Assembly (NCBI RefSeq): GCF_964340395.1
Contig: NC_135560.1
Span: forward strand, 7,889,598 to 7,953,597
Reading direction: 5' to 3'
From: Glandiceps talaboti
Lineage: Eukaryota; Hemichordata; Enteropneusta; Spengelidae
DNA length: 64,000 nucleotides
Made by a program: the position numbers and the translations under genes. The notes under the pieces were generated by a model. It had not been told where the DNA came from and did no database searches. It worked only from the letters and a program-made list of their open reading frames with translations. The stretch's first letter is position 1, and each line of letters starts with the position of its first letter. Shown here piece after piece: positions 39,209 through 54,200 of the stretch.

Positions 39209-42200
39209 ATGGCTCAGGGAGAAGAAGTTGGGTGAGTTTTAATGTTATGAAGCTATACTAAATGAGTGACTCATCTCATTTCGATATGAGTGTGATACCC
39301 ATGCCAATCTCTGAGACTGGATGATTTTTCGATGCCAGATGTTTTGCGTACTTTCATATTTTAGATTATCTTTCACTTTATTCTTGTATTTTTCATTCGA
39401 AATGATGAGAGGTGACCGCACTTTAAAGGCTGGCACCATCAAATATTGTGTGCGAGGGCAGAACGAACTTCACGGGATTCTGTAGTCCTGCTTGCATGCG
39501 GAGTAAGTCGTCCCTTCCTTTGAGCCTATGGTATGGGCCATGTCAGTAATTTAGACCCGTGCGCCGTCTACAAGCAGGACTAGGGATTCTGGAATGTAGT
39601 GTGTTGAGCAGCAGATGCTTTATCGTGCTACTACATAAGCCTAGGCTGTTTGAAAATTATAATAGAAATAATTCACAACCTTTTTCTATCAGGACCTTCA
39701 ATGAAATTGTGCCACACTTATGCAAATAAGCTGGGGGATGGGGTGATACGTCTGTTTCTTGGTTGGATCAGTGAATGTACAACCAACCTCGTTGTGAGAT
39801 CAGTGTCCAGTCATTAGACAGGATAGCATATATTCAAGCAGTGTGACGTATAGTATAATGAACGACACAGTATTATGTTGTGGCAATGTGGGTAAAAATT
39901 GGGGGTTCTTGTGAGCCACTGTAGTAAGGGAGGGGAGAGACATCACTAAATGGCTGTACAATAGTTAGTGACAGATTTATCCTTCATTGAAATTTGAATC
40001 TCAAGAGATCTCCATCGGGTTAGAGATGATTCAATACCATGTTAGCATCCCAGTGATAAATTGACGTAGATCAGACCCTGGATTCAAGGCTGCTGCTGCT
40101 GCAGTTAATTTTTTTACCGCCTACTAACAATTTATCTTTTCCTTTTGTTCCCAACAGTAAGATGTTTGTTGGTGGCCTTAGTTGGGAAAGTAGCAAAGAT
40201 AGTTTAGAGGCATATTTCATGAAGTATGGAGAAGTAATTGACTGTGTTATCATGAAAGATCCCGTGTCAGGCCGATCCAGAGGCTTTGGCTTTGTTAAGT
40301 TTAAAGACGAATCATGTGTACAGACAGTGTTATCACGTGGCCCACATGTCCTTGATAATAGGACGGTAAGTATACTTTTACAGTTTCAATTTCTATGTCA
40401 GGCTAGGTCTATCTTGGTTGGAAAAGACCAGCTTATGGCTTTTGACTTTTAACATATTCTAATTATAATCACAGCTGGCAAGGCCGGCCCACAGACCTGC
40501 AACTATACATCTCAAGGCTGTCATCAGACCAGCAAAATTGTGAAATTGTGCTATCATGGAAAAGGAATACAATATGAAAAATCTATTTATATATAGACTT
40601 TCAAAGGAAGGTTTGTCGTCTTCCCCCCCCCCCCCCCAAAAAAAAAAAATAAATAAAAAATTGATAGTGGTAGGAAAGAGTTTTACTGAGCTAGTTAATG
40701 TATAATTGCCAAAGACTCTATAGCAGATCAACCCTTTGTGTTGAATTGTGTATAGCCATAGTGTTAAATTAACAGGTTTGTCAAAGTCTGAAATTGTATT
40801 TTAAAACCAACTGAATTTCTTTGTGAAACAAAGTGTCCATCTGAATGAGTGTTGTTTGCTGTTACTACAAATCAACTGACATATAGCTAACATTTCTCTT
40901 CAGATTGACCCCAAAGCATGTACTCCAAGAAGTCAACAACAGAAGAGCAAACAGTTCACTGGCAGAGTGAAGAAAGTGTTTATAGGTGGTATTCCTCCTA
41001 ACTGTTCTGAAGCTGATGTCAAGACTTACTTTTCAGAATATGGAAATGTGAGTATAAAATCAGCTTTCTAGAAAACTCAAGTCGTACCAGCTGAGGATTT
41101 AGAAGTTGTAACGCTTTTACTTCTGTTTGTGGAAAAAAGAGAGCTTTGTAAAAGCTAGTATAGCTGCTGTGTATAGTTGTAAGGAAGTGATTCATGGACA
41201 CAAGCACAGTATTGGTGTAGAACATACTTGAATTATGTTGCTGTAGCTGTTCACACATGAAGAAGTTAACCCTAGCATAGTGAAGACTGAATCTGTCACT
41301 GTATTTCACACATCAATAGTCTAGTGAATCGGTACTTGTATTTGATGTTATACAGCCATGATGTGGAGAACTAAAGGCTAGTATTAACTTATTTGCATTA
41401 TCTTATCAGGTTGAAGAATTTACTATGATGTATGACCAAGAACAGAAAAGGCCTCGCGGTAAGTTTGATATTTTTTGTGGTAAAGCTGGCAAGCGTTTGT
41501 TAGATAAGGATTTGGCTAGATTATCTGTTCTTCATACGAGACAACTATGCAAAATTGTTGATCGGTCATCTAGTCGGCATTTGGTTTGTTCAAAAAATGC
41601 TTGTAAAAATGAAATTGACAACACAAGACTCTAAATCTGAGAATATCTTATCCCTTGTCTCCTGTGATGAACTAGTATGCTTTGTGTAATTAATGTGTAA
41701 CTGTTAAGAAATTAATGATAAGTCTGAGGAATGTCATAGCTAAATTTTGGTGATAAGAGTTCTTTGAATGGACAAGAGCAAAAGAATGGATAGTATGTTA
41801 TAGACATGGGTGTTAGTTAATTGCAATAAATACTTTGTAATGTTAAGTTCAGCATGCTTCACCAAGGAAGGCATACTGCATTATTGCAGGATTTCTACAT
41901 TTTTATATGCCAATACTCTGAATACTAAGATTATTTCTTTTAATTTCTTTTGTCGTTTTTAGTTTGGAGTGATTTTCAAAATGTTAAGTTTAGTCACTGA
42001 CAAAAAGACTTTTGTTTTTGTATAATTAAAACACCAATTTATGCTGTATGCTGTACCTTACTATCAGTAAATTTCCTTTCAACATTCCCATATAGTTTGA
42101 TTTTTTAGCTGTAAAAGTATATTCTATCATTTCTCTGTTGATTAATGTGTAAATAATGATTTTAACCATCAGATAATTTCCATGTTTACTCTCTCTTGTT

Positions 42201-45200
42201 TTGCCCGTTGTATTTTACTCTTTTACTTTTAGGTATTCCAGGCTGTGTTGATTGTATAGATTGCTAAGATTTTGTCTGTAAAAACCGCTGCACAAAATAT
42301 GAGGGGGAAATTAATACTGCAATTAAAAAATTCTTTTGTATGTCTCATTTGCTATGTTCTCTGTATTTCTTACCTGATACCTTAGAAGTCATGTTAATGA
42401 CAAGCAAGCTGCTATGAACGATAATGAATGCCACACCAAAGCATGGGCAAATATAAACTAAATTTGCATACTGATAAATTGCTGGGACACCTTTCTTGGG
42501 GTGCATCTGGGTGTTTATGATTTCCAGCTAGGGCATTTCTCATGTCTGTTACCTTCACAACCTTTTATATCACCTTTCCTTGTCCTCTCTGCTCTGTGTC
42601 TCACAAATTATTAAGTTTGCTGGAAAACTTGTGGGTTTTTAGGGTGGTATTATACACACTTGGCATGTTATGGCACGTTTCCATAACGACAGCAGCGGCT
42701 TTTACAGACAAGCGAATATACTATTACATATTCTGGTATTTATTTATATCTCCTGTTACTATGGTTACCATGCTGATGTATAGGCTTTGGCTTTTTATCG
42801 TTCGAGAGCGAAGAGGCCGTGGAGAAAGTGTGCGATATACATTTCCACCAGATCAATGGCAAAACGGTGTAGTTGTAGTTTAATCTCTATTTCTAAGTGC
42901 CCCACCAGAAGACTCCAAACCCCTACATTTCTGGTAGAGAATTGTGGAAAGATCGCTAGAAATTTGAATGTTTCTGAAACTTTCTCTGTAATAAATTTAT
43001 GTGGGGCAGTGCAATATTTTGGTTGTTTTTGCTTGCCTTGGCAACAGATGTTTTTATCCATGCACATGAGAAAATTAGACCAGCTGGGGAATGACTTCGA
43101 CTAGAGTAGAAAAAAAATTATGTGGACATGTTCAGACCTACCAATTAAATGATACAGGGAGATTGTTGAATTTTTCCAGACTGTCTATCAGTTTCTAAAG
43201 CGCTTCAATATGATGTGAAATATTGTTAATGTCCTCAAAGGATATTTGTCACCTTGGGAATGACTCAACCAGTGTGTTAGGTTTGGAGTTTTCAAACTGG
43301 GATACATGATAGTGTTGCTTCCCAGCAGTGTGTGCATCAGGTACTAAATGCAGTAAGTTGAATCGGAACTTATTGCGGCCAGCTACATGCACACATTTCA
43401 AGTATCTTTTTTTCAAGGAAAAAAGTCCTTTTGACGAAAGTGATCACATTTTGCAGAACAAATGAGTGTACCTGTTATGTAAAAAAAAATGCGATGGTGT
43501 ACCGTCTACATTACAAAAGTGAAAACAAGGTTGAAAATAGATCATGAAAAAGGAAACCCTGAAAAGGGTTCACCTCTGAAGCATGGGAAATAACACTACC
43601 AGTATTGCATACCCAGCATACATGAATTGCTTGATGAAGTATTACCACTTAAGTTTTACTCTTGTAAATTTTTGTTTTCTTTTTGTTGAATTCTTTTTTT
43701 ATTTTATTTTTGCCCCGTATTTAGTTTAGTCTCTACAGAAGCTTTCGTAAATAAGTTAAGTACTTGGAGCTAGAGAACATTTAGTGTGAATTAATAACAT
43801 TGATTTTACCAAATTACAGCGGACCCAGCTGCCGGCTGCTTTGGGAAGCAGAAACTTTTTGACTTGTGTATTAATTAGTAGCTTTCTTTTAAACAGCCAA
43901 AGACTGTTACTGTACACTAAAATGGTGTGATGTATTTATTTTGTGAATTTTTTTGTGATTTCCTATTACTAGTTCGTACAGTCCCTAATTTATTGTGACT
44001 GTACTCATAGTTAATTTGTATAGAGCATGCTAAGTATAACTTGCTGGTTCTTTATTATTTTCCTTTACATGCTTAGAGTGTAGGTAATATTTGTATAGAA
44101 AATTTAAAGATAGATGTTAAAACAATAGGCTCCAAGTAATTTAATTTATTTAGTGCTAGATTGTATTTTGTTCCTTTATTTTTGTTAACCTTGTACAGTG
44201 GAGTCGTGCCTTGTTAGTGTTCTCTTCAGAACTTGTAGACAACTCGCCACTCTGTTTTGCTCTCTGAAACTTGCAAAGCTCACTCAAAATATCAGGCCAA
44301 TGTTTGAATCAAATTTCTGAAAATTGGCCACAGTGTTTTACGCTTTGCTGAAGAGAACACTGCTTTTACACATTCTGTTTCTCCCTAGCTAAGTCAGTGG
44401 TCAGGTGAGTAGGCAGGCTCCAATACACTTTGCTGTACTAACTAAACGGCCCTCAAGCACACATTATGACATACACGCAACATTTCATTACTCTCACTAG
44501 ACAGGGAGCCGTGATGTATTCGTGCTAAACATCACTGAGATCATACTGGCATTGAAACTAAAAAAAATCACCATGATTCCAAAGTTTATAAGTATATATT
44601 TGCAACTGTATCAGGAGTGTGATTTTGAGTATCTAAGCTGCTAAATTGGTAGGGTTTAAGTAGTTTTGAAAATAATCGATATGAGAATTCTTATATCTTT
44701 TGGACAAAAGATTGTGTGGATATGCCAGTTTAGCTTAATAGCAGAGCTTGGTTTAGACTATGCAAACTAAAATGTAAATACTGGTCCTATTTGGATTTGT
44801 TCACCAAAGATTGGACCTATCATTTTGACAACAAAATCATTTTGGATTGCATTTTCTATCTGCATACAAGTTCATTTTTGTCCTCACAAAGGGTTTTCAA
44901 GACTTGTCTATTCAAATCTATATATGAAATTTTGAAAAACGAATGTCCAACGTATAAGCTAATCTCCATGTGGAACAAATAATGTTATACTTTTTGTGAT
45001 AGCATACAGATCCATTTTTAAGTCTTGGTAGGCTTTGTAGTTTTCATAACTTTGGGATATGAAATCTTTAATGAATATCCTTTAAGTTATACTCGTAAAA
45101 AGTGTATGGATTTTGAAGAATGGGGCAATATGATATCAATGCAAGTTCTCATGATTTGCATAAATGACTAAAACCAAACTCTAAGAGTTGATGCTGTTTC

Positions 45201-48200
45201 AGATTTTATCAAATGTGGATGCTTTGCTGGTTCATTTTTGCCTCTTCATGTTTTAGAAACAGAACAAGAATGAAAGTCTTGAAAACTTGATTTGTGCCCC
45301 TTGGAAGGTCGTTAGTGGGAGTTTTATTCTTATCATCTTTGAAACACTCTTTCTCACAGGTGGAATGTAAAAAGGCTGAACCAAGAGATTCAAGGCCATC
45401 TCATGGCATGCAAGGTGGACAAGGTAGTTGGGGTCCAGGTGGTGTACGAGGAGCTGGTGGCCCACCACCACCAGGCCCACCTGGGGGTTACGGTCAAGGC
45501 TGGCCAGGTGCCCAACAGCCTGGTGGTTATGGACCTCCACAAGGTGAGAATTTAACTGCTGTTTGCTGTAAATGAAATTCTGTGAGACGTCTTGAGCCAC
45601 AACAAACTTTCATGTTGTCAGTTGTATGTAACAATGGCAGCTGTATTTCAGTGTGTTATCTTTGATAGTGTACTGTTTACAGTGCAGCTTATGTATGTCT
45701 TCATATCTGGAGAATGGCATATGAAAGACCTTCAATTATCTAACAAAATGCAATTGCTACCATGCCAATGTTAATGTCTTCACTCAAACTAGAGAATCAG
45801 TATTTTGTGACAAGGAGTCATTTTACATTTTTTTTCCAGCCCTTCCATGTCTAATGCTTTGTCAGTGCTGTATGGTGAAGAAAACAACAGTATCAAATAG
45901 ATATACATAATGATAGTATTTTCACTTTAGTAATTTCAAGGAAAGTGGAGCTTTCTTGAACTGGTTTCTGTGAATATACAATCAGTTTCAAAATATGCCA
46001 TCATCAATTTCAAAACAGACATTTGGGAAATCATATCCTGACTTGAGCTTTCTTTCTGAAATTTATGAATCTATGCATTGTTATAATTACAGGCAGTTGG
46101 CAACCCCCAACCCAAGTAATAGGTATGTCCCTTATGGTCCCACTGCCGGCCTGCATTAACTCAAATGTGGCCATTTTACACAAGCATTATTTCATGACTT
46201 GCTTGCCTTGACACTTCGGTTGAAATTTTATGTTTCATTTCATTTCATCATTCCTGGACTGAACTGAAAATTGAAATGTCATATTTGATTTAGTATACTA
46301 AATTGTTTTCATTCTTGCAGCCTTGTTACATTGTTTACTTAATAATTGGTTTTCAGAGCATTGTAAATTTTCTTTTTTTTTCTTCTAAGGGAAGAGGTTT
46401 TCCATTAATTGAATGAATATACAGTCATGCATGTATTTATGAAACTCGGTTGATTTTTTTATGTGCATGTTGTGTCCTGCAGGGTTTTATGTAAAGAAAC
46501 AAAATTCCTAAATCCATTTGGTTGTTTGCTATGGATTTCTCCTTAATACTATTTGTTTATTCTGACAAAAAGGCTACGGTGGTCAGCAAAGTGGTTATCC
46601 AGCAGTGCCCTCAGGTGGTAGAAACAGTGGACAGCCTCCAACAGCGGGCACACCTCACCCATATGGTGCTGGCAGCTATCCAAGCCCCCCTCCTGGTAGT
46701 TTTGGACCACCTCCTCCAGGCAGTTACACTCCGCAGCCTGGTGGCTATGGGCAGCCAGCTACACCACAACCACAGCCTGCCTATGGTAAGCATGCAGTGA
46801 TAAACTACAATATGTACAGGAATTGATTTAGAAAAAAAAATGATTAGAAATATATGCTAACAATATTTAGTAGTAGTCTATACATCACACATTAACACTG
46901 TCCATTTCACTTAATTTTAGACTCTGGTAGTGGTGTTAAGGCATTTTTAAGGTCAATTCTTGTCGCTCTGTTCTGTCATATATTGAGAAAAAAAATCATT
47001 AGTGTATGATAGAAATTGGGTAAATCTATCAGAATGATCTGACTTAGTCTTTCTTCATGGTGATCCTCTATTTTTGTTGCTGGGTTTAAATTGGTTGATC
47101 TGTAAAATACAAATAAAAGTAGTGTGTAGTTTAGGTGTAACTGAACTGTTCTGCACTGATTTTAGGAGAAAAGAACAAGCCTGGTGGCGGTTATTCCGAG
47201 AAAAACAAGCAAGGTAAACTTGCATTTCACATTTTGGTAATTCTTCTCCTCTCGGTGTGCTCTTGAGTTCACAATTGTTTTTCCTTTTCAATATCTCTCT
47301 TCTCAATTCTTTCTTTCACATGTGTTACCTTTGTTATATCTTGTTTATGTAAAGTGTTCTTTTCTTTTACTGCCTAATTTTCATTTTCTTGGTACAACTG
47401 CATACTTTATAGCCAACATTCTGTTATGTATTTTACTTTTAACAAGTTTATACCCAAGAGAGAATGAGAAAGAATCCATAAATAGGACGTATGTAATCTC
47501 CAAATTTGAACTCGCTTGTAAAATAGAAATAGGGCATGTTACCTGGTTTAGTATTTATGAGGTGCTTTGACAGTGCTTGCAATGTTCTTAGCATCCATAA
47601 ATAGCATCCATAAAATTTGTATATTTACACGTGTATATAAAATGTCATAGTTGATACTGTAATAATTGTGTATTCGCTGTAGTAGATTGTGTAGTTGGTA
47701 CGTATATTGAAAAGAATACCGTCTCTTTCTTTGACTCCCGCTCTGGCATATAGTGTAATCCTGCTTAGATGTCCTTGTGACACTACTTGTATCATAGACC
47801 TGCCAACCTTCAACCATTTCTCTTTCTGGGTAACCCACTTGACATGCGAAATATCGTGTTCACAACTTTACTGTCTCCTACTGTGTCCATGTATGTTGCT
47901 TTAATACACAGAACTGCACCGTTCCCTAGAATTACTACATGGTACATTTGAACATTACTATTTCTGACAAAATTTCAGTTTATATACAAGAGCTCAAATA
48001 TCATACAGCTATTGTGAATTGAATTATGCAATTATACACCTTGAAGCTCATTGGTATAACATTAATTGGAAGTGTGATACCAATATCTGACTTAAGTTAT
48101 TTCTGTGGGCGCCATAGTGAGATTCACATGGGTGTATGGATAGCATGATGTCATCAACACACTTTACATGGACTCACTACTGACCAGCAGTGGTTGAGAT

Positions 48201-51200
48201 GGTTGTAAGATGGCAAGTTGTATGAAGACAAAAGTTTTGACAATGAACGTTGTATTCGTCAATCAACAAATACATATCAAGTGTTTTTTTATTGCCCTGG
48301 TGTTGCTGTACTGTTTATTTCTGTGACAAGTTCAGTGTCGTACGGGGCATACAGTAAATTTTCCATGAGCAATTTTTGTGCATTGGTCCTTGTTGTAAGA
48401 CTAAAGCTATGTTCTTGGAATACAGCTGTGTATCCTCTAGTAGATAAGTAACTGGTATAGAGTAAAGCTGAAGAACCCCTTTCTGATTTTGACTAGTTCA
48501 GTGTTAAAAACTTTCTGGCACTCGTACTTTCCCAGCATGTGTTTAACTCCTGGAAAATTAGAAAGGGACTCTTTGGGTGTTACAGGTAGATCTGTCAGTT
48601 TATAATGTTAGAATATGACATTGTACTAACGTTGACCACAACTGCAGATCTGCATGTTGTGGAAAGATGTAGACATTTTAACCCCAAATGAGATGAATGT
48701 AGAACAGTGGACTGTAGAACAGTGGACTAATTGTACAGAATATACATATTTGTGTTCAAGCTAGGAGGTTATTGTAAGGTTATATATTAGGGATAGTTAC
48801 TTTACAGATAAGGTAAGACTCCCTAACATAAACCTAATTTGTATTGTCCTAAAGAGTTGTTGCTTTTCTACACTCGCAACTATGTTGTGATCATGTATAG
48901 TTATAGAAATGGTAGAAAGTGTTTTATTTGACTTTGTGTAATTCTAGTGGTATACTACACAGCTAAGACTAGAAATGTTTGGGTCAGAAACTTACCCTGG
49001 CAAACAAGTCTACATGTAAAAACAACATATGATGTTAGATATTGTACCTTTATAATCAGTGAATCTAAACATGTGCAGAGCAATATTGACCTTGAAATGC
49101 TGCCAGTCAAGTCTTAAAAAATTACCAACTTATGTAGCTGTTTATGTGTTCACTGCTTTGCATTCATAGGACTGCTTCCAATCTGTAAAATGATAGTTGC
49201 AATATAATCTCTGCATTGTTGTAAGTTCTGAGCTATTGTATGTTCAACTCTGCGCCATCTTTATCCAGTGTTTTCTATTTAATATGCCCATCTTGTGTTA
49301 ATTCCATTTATTGCAAATTTATGTAATATGTTTGTCTAACATTAGATTGTATGATGGCCATGCAATGTAGCTCAGAATTTGAGGTGTGGAAGCATAATTG
49401 TATGTGATTTGAAATATCATTTCAAAGCTTGTAGCCCAACCCATTTGTTGATATGGAAGGTATCGGTGAAATATCATCATCATAAAACAAATTAAGTATT
49501 ATCCAAGCATAAAACTTGAACCTAGTATGTATTACATTTTAACTATGTACTAGATTCTCATTCAAAGTGCCCTCTCCCTATTTATCTTTGCATTATTGAA
49601 ATTGTACATTTACCGGTATGTAATGTTTCATACAACGTAACCATTTTTGCATGTTTAAGCAGGAATAAGGAATATTTGTTTCCAGCTGAAAGGCCATGGA
49701 AGTGGCTGCTTTGGGTCAATTTAGTAGAGTGAAATAAATGTTGGCCAGCGTAATTAGTGTAGCTATTGGAAACAATACATCGCATATCATCTTATTGTCA
49801 TTTTAATGCTAATACAAAGTAAATTGATTGCCATGATGGTCAAAAATAATTTTCAGAAATTCACTTAGTCAGTGCAATGTAATAGACAGGCATCGCAGTG
49901 CATGGAGTACTGAGGGAGAACTGATAAAATATGTCCCCTTGTTTCCTATGTTTAGCCCTTGCATACATCTGTCATGCTCCTCTTGTGTCCACACAGGTAC
50001 TGCACCTGCCTTTGGAACATATGCTGGGTACCCTGGAACTCAACAAGATCCATATCCCAACCATGCCGGGCAAGGTAGCTATGGCAGCCAACCAAGTGTA
50101 GCTGGTAACTATGGCAACCCACCACAACCAAGCAAAGACGCCAGTGCTAGCAGTGGCACTGGTAGTGACTATGGTGCAAACTATGGTGGTGGGCAATATG
50201 GTGAGGGGAGCTTTATGCTTGTAAGACTTGCACGCTTTCTTAACAACACAGTCACAAAATGCATTATACAGACACTGCCTTGTTTTTGATATGCACAGAT
50301 TGATAATGAAGTAGTTACTTGATATTCTATGCAACCACTTTACAATATTATCAATGACTGATTTTTGTTATAGACTTTCAACTAACATGGAGTGATACTT
50401 GCTGATGTTGCATTGTTTGAAATTGTTGACCAACTTGGTCAAGATTTTTTTTAAAGGCATGGCATTAAATATGGCTTGAAATGTGTTTATAATACTTGAA
50501 TACATCCAACTTGCAAAAGAGATGTTGTTGTATACTAGCATGCAGTCAGATCGATAGACTCGAAGGCCTAAATCTATAAAATGATCTGAATTGAAATCAG
50601 CATGGAATGAAGTGGTTGATGTGCATGCCCTTTTACTTTTGAATGTCGTTTATTATGGTAACAAAATTAATCTAACTTTCAAATACTAAGTTAGTGCTGT
50701 ATGTAGTTCCCTCTCAAGGTTTATATATGCTGTACTAAAATATACTTGGCAGTTTTGCAGTGAATTAGGTTACAATCACCCAAACTGTTATCCATCAATT
50801 GTATTAGCTCCGCTATCAGCGAAGCTGAGTGCAACTTGAGGGTTAGGTTGGCTGTCCATTTTCCGTCAACTTTTCCTGTTTTCATCTTTCCCCCAAAACC
50901 GTTAGTCAGAATGCTTTGATAGTTGATGTGCATGTCCCATGGGGTGAGCCTATGTATATTGTTTCATGCCATATTGATACAAGTCATTTTCCATTTTGAT
51001 TTCTTCAGAGCCTGTGGCCAGATAGATATTTAGTGTGCATGCGCCTTGGGGAGTCTATTCAGATTGCTTCATGCCAAGCTCATACAAGTCATATCATTCT
51101 GTTTTTATTATGGGCGGGGGGTTGTTTGGTACGCTCTCATGGCTAAAGTGTGAATTGCTGTTTGGGAGTCCACAATAGATGCCATGCTCTGCTTGAATAC

Positions 51201-54200
51201 TAGTACCCAAGTGCATATATAGTTCAAACTTCTTTAAAAAGTGAGAGGTCACGGCTACCCTTTTTAGTCTCCAATGGGCACCACCCTGAGCCAGGGATTG
51301 GGTTCCGTCCACGTGCAAAGTTGTTTGGTGCTCTTTGAGCAGACCTTGACATAAAACTTCGAATAACGGTACATGTATCACTAAAAAACACGATCTTATG
51401 ACCCTCGCTGATGCAGAATATTTTCCTCTTTTTCTCCTACATTTTTTTTGTATTTTCCCCCTTGGATTCAGAAGTTTATAGCAGTATGCCCTCAGATGGA
51501 TCAGGTAACCATACATTCCATGGAAACAAATATATTGTGCTCCTCTCTCATATTGAAGCATTTGTCATAAAATCCACAAAGCCCAAAGAGCACCAAGAAT
51601 TATTGATCTATTGCTAAAGCATATTGTTTGGATTGTGTGTGTGTGTGTCCAGATATATACAAACACTTGCAGAGCAGGGTAGTATATGTACCCAGAACGC
51701 AAATTTATGACATTTTACCAATACAGATTAGATGGCCTAAACTGAAAAATTGATTATTGCCTGTCTGTCAACTACACTCTAATAAGTTGCACCAGAAAGT
51801 GTGTGGCATAGCAATTGCTCTATCTCTGAGTATTACCATACATGCCAATGTGCCAAGTAAAAAAGTCTAGATATTTCAGAAAAACAGCAATATCTTTTCA
51901 GAATGTAATGGAATGCACACCCTGTTCTGCTTGCTGGTTGTCGCCTGGTGTGTTTCATGTTTTGACTTCTGACTTTTCCCCCCATGATGATTATGATGAG
52001 TGTAACCAATGGTTGAATTCAAGTTATTATAAATCTAAGAAGTCATTTTTTGTGGTGGATTGTGCATTGATTTTGTAATTATTGATACTCAAAGAGTCCA
52101 TAACAGGACGAGCAAGAATCACATTTAGAATTGTCACTAAAGTTAAATGCAATTTTGTCACTGGTGTAAAGTGGCAAGTAAAGACCACACGGTTTTCCTG
52201 TTTGAAGTGTTAGTTATCTTTGCAAACTTAGGTAGTAAACACAAACCTGGGGTGCGTTCCGTAGACGAAACATTTTGTCATTGATTGGCCAGGGCAACCT
52301 GGCCCTCTACTGGATAGTATTGTGCATGTTGCATTTGAAAAACAAATGATGGTGGCATATTCAAATAGAAAATCGTCACAGTTTGTGTACATTCAGCATT
52401 TTGAAAGATGATTCACGTAGTTAAATCGCACCACTGCAGTACTGGCGGGATGCAAGAATGTTTTGGTGAAAAAAAACAGCAACAAAAAACGTTGTCGTTA
52501 CACATGTACTATTCTTACGCTGATGTGATCTTTGACCTGTGACCTGACCCCAATTTATATTACACTGCTCAGTGGACCGTAAATAATCTATCTTACCATT
52601 ATGCCGATGAGTATTTGTATTGCTAAATACCGTGGCCAATTATAAATGATCACTCCAAGAGCTTTTTTGCAGAGATAATCAAAACTAATATGCATTAAGT
52701 AATCATACACAAAAACTCAAGTTTGCCGATGAAGTGGTAATTCATGGCTGCCATCTTGGTTTTTGGCAAGTCACCTCACTCTTCAGCCTTCCTTCGTCCT
52801 GGGTCACCCTCTAAAAACTATGACAACTAGTTCATCATATGAATGGAATGTTTGAGCGTTTTGTCTGTGGAACGTGCCTATGGTATTGTGTATAAAAAGT
52901 ATGATTTTCGAAAAATGGTGGAAGTAGATACCAAAAAAGCACTCTCTTGGACACGCACAAGAGGCAGTGACGTAGTACAAATTTGCATTTTCCCTTTCTC
53001 AAGAGTGACAATTTGTATTAGACAATTATCGAATTAGTCACTCCTAACCATTTTCCACCTCTTATTGCTTGTAGGTGCAATGGGTCTGAACTATGCTCAG
53101 GAGGCTTCTGGTTATGGGCCACAGCGTATTCATTTCAGTAACGGCTACCCTGCCAATGCAGCTGCTCTCGCTGCAGCTGCCGCAGCTACTGCCCCTGCTG
53201 TCCAACAAGGTAACCAAAACAACATTGCTGCTGTCATTGTGCATTGCAGCACACTCCATCTCTTTGAGTCATACATGAAAAAGATAAAAAAAAAAAAATG
53301 CCAAGCTGTACTGTCAGTCAATTTCTGTAACAAATAAAATGCTAAAGATATCCATTGATTCAAAAATAATCATGTCATTTTCACCAACCATCTCAAGTAC
53401 AAGGTCAGGACACTCAATGATTTTTTTTTTAAAAGAGAGAAGAAAAATATAGTTGTACAAATAAAAGTGAAAATCTTTCACTATCTCAAAACTTGGAGCA
53501 GTACAGGCTAGAATGAAAGTCTGAATGAAAAAGATGACAAATCAGAGAATATGAAGATGGATTTGAAATTTAAAGCTACTTGGAATGTTTGTGTACAAAG
53601 TTAAGTGAAAGTGAAAAGCCAAAAAATGTCCAGAGAAAATTCCTAATATCAAGATCAAGAAAACTACAGGAAACATTTGTGTTCAAGTTTAGTGACTCCA
53701 AAAAAGGCCAAAAACACAACGTAAAAGCCTCGTTGGGAATGACATTAAAGGGATACTGTGAAAGTGTTTAGTCATCTGTGATTTGCTTGAGTCAAGTTAT
53801 TGACGTACAGAAGATTGATGAACATGACTGAAGGAATCTTAGCACTACTGTTCTAAAATCCAAAATAATTTACTGATCAACAAAACTCAGAAATTGAAAT
53901 GACGTAGAGAGTATGAACTTGAGTTTTAATGCTTGCCATATGACCTATATGTGACTCAGTGTTTATATTCTTGAAGTCCTGTATCTAATACCATCAAAAA
54001 TTCTGGAAAACTCCCAATTCATTGAAAATATAAACTTTATAGCATTGCCAATCCCCAATGTTTGGTCAGTAAACTTTCTGTTGCATTGAGTCAAATTACA
54101 GTTTGTGAGATTTACTACAAAGTAGTCATGGAAATTGGTCGATTTAAAGTTCCTGGAAAATGTCTTTGAAGTCAAGGATACTCAGAATTTTTAGTGACTT

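Noticed and set aside
42542-42883. 113-codon open frame continuing upstream of DAZAP1 exon 5
   Set aside because: It is intron read-through, and in a different frame from the real exon 42784-42866, which is set by RRM2 similarity (GFGFLSF) and by phase.
51094-51561. 155-codon minus-strand open frame
   Set aside because: Antisense to a DAZAP1 intron and microexon; no similarity seen and no supporting start or splice signals.
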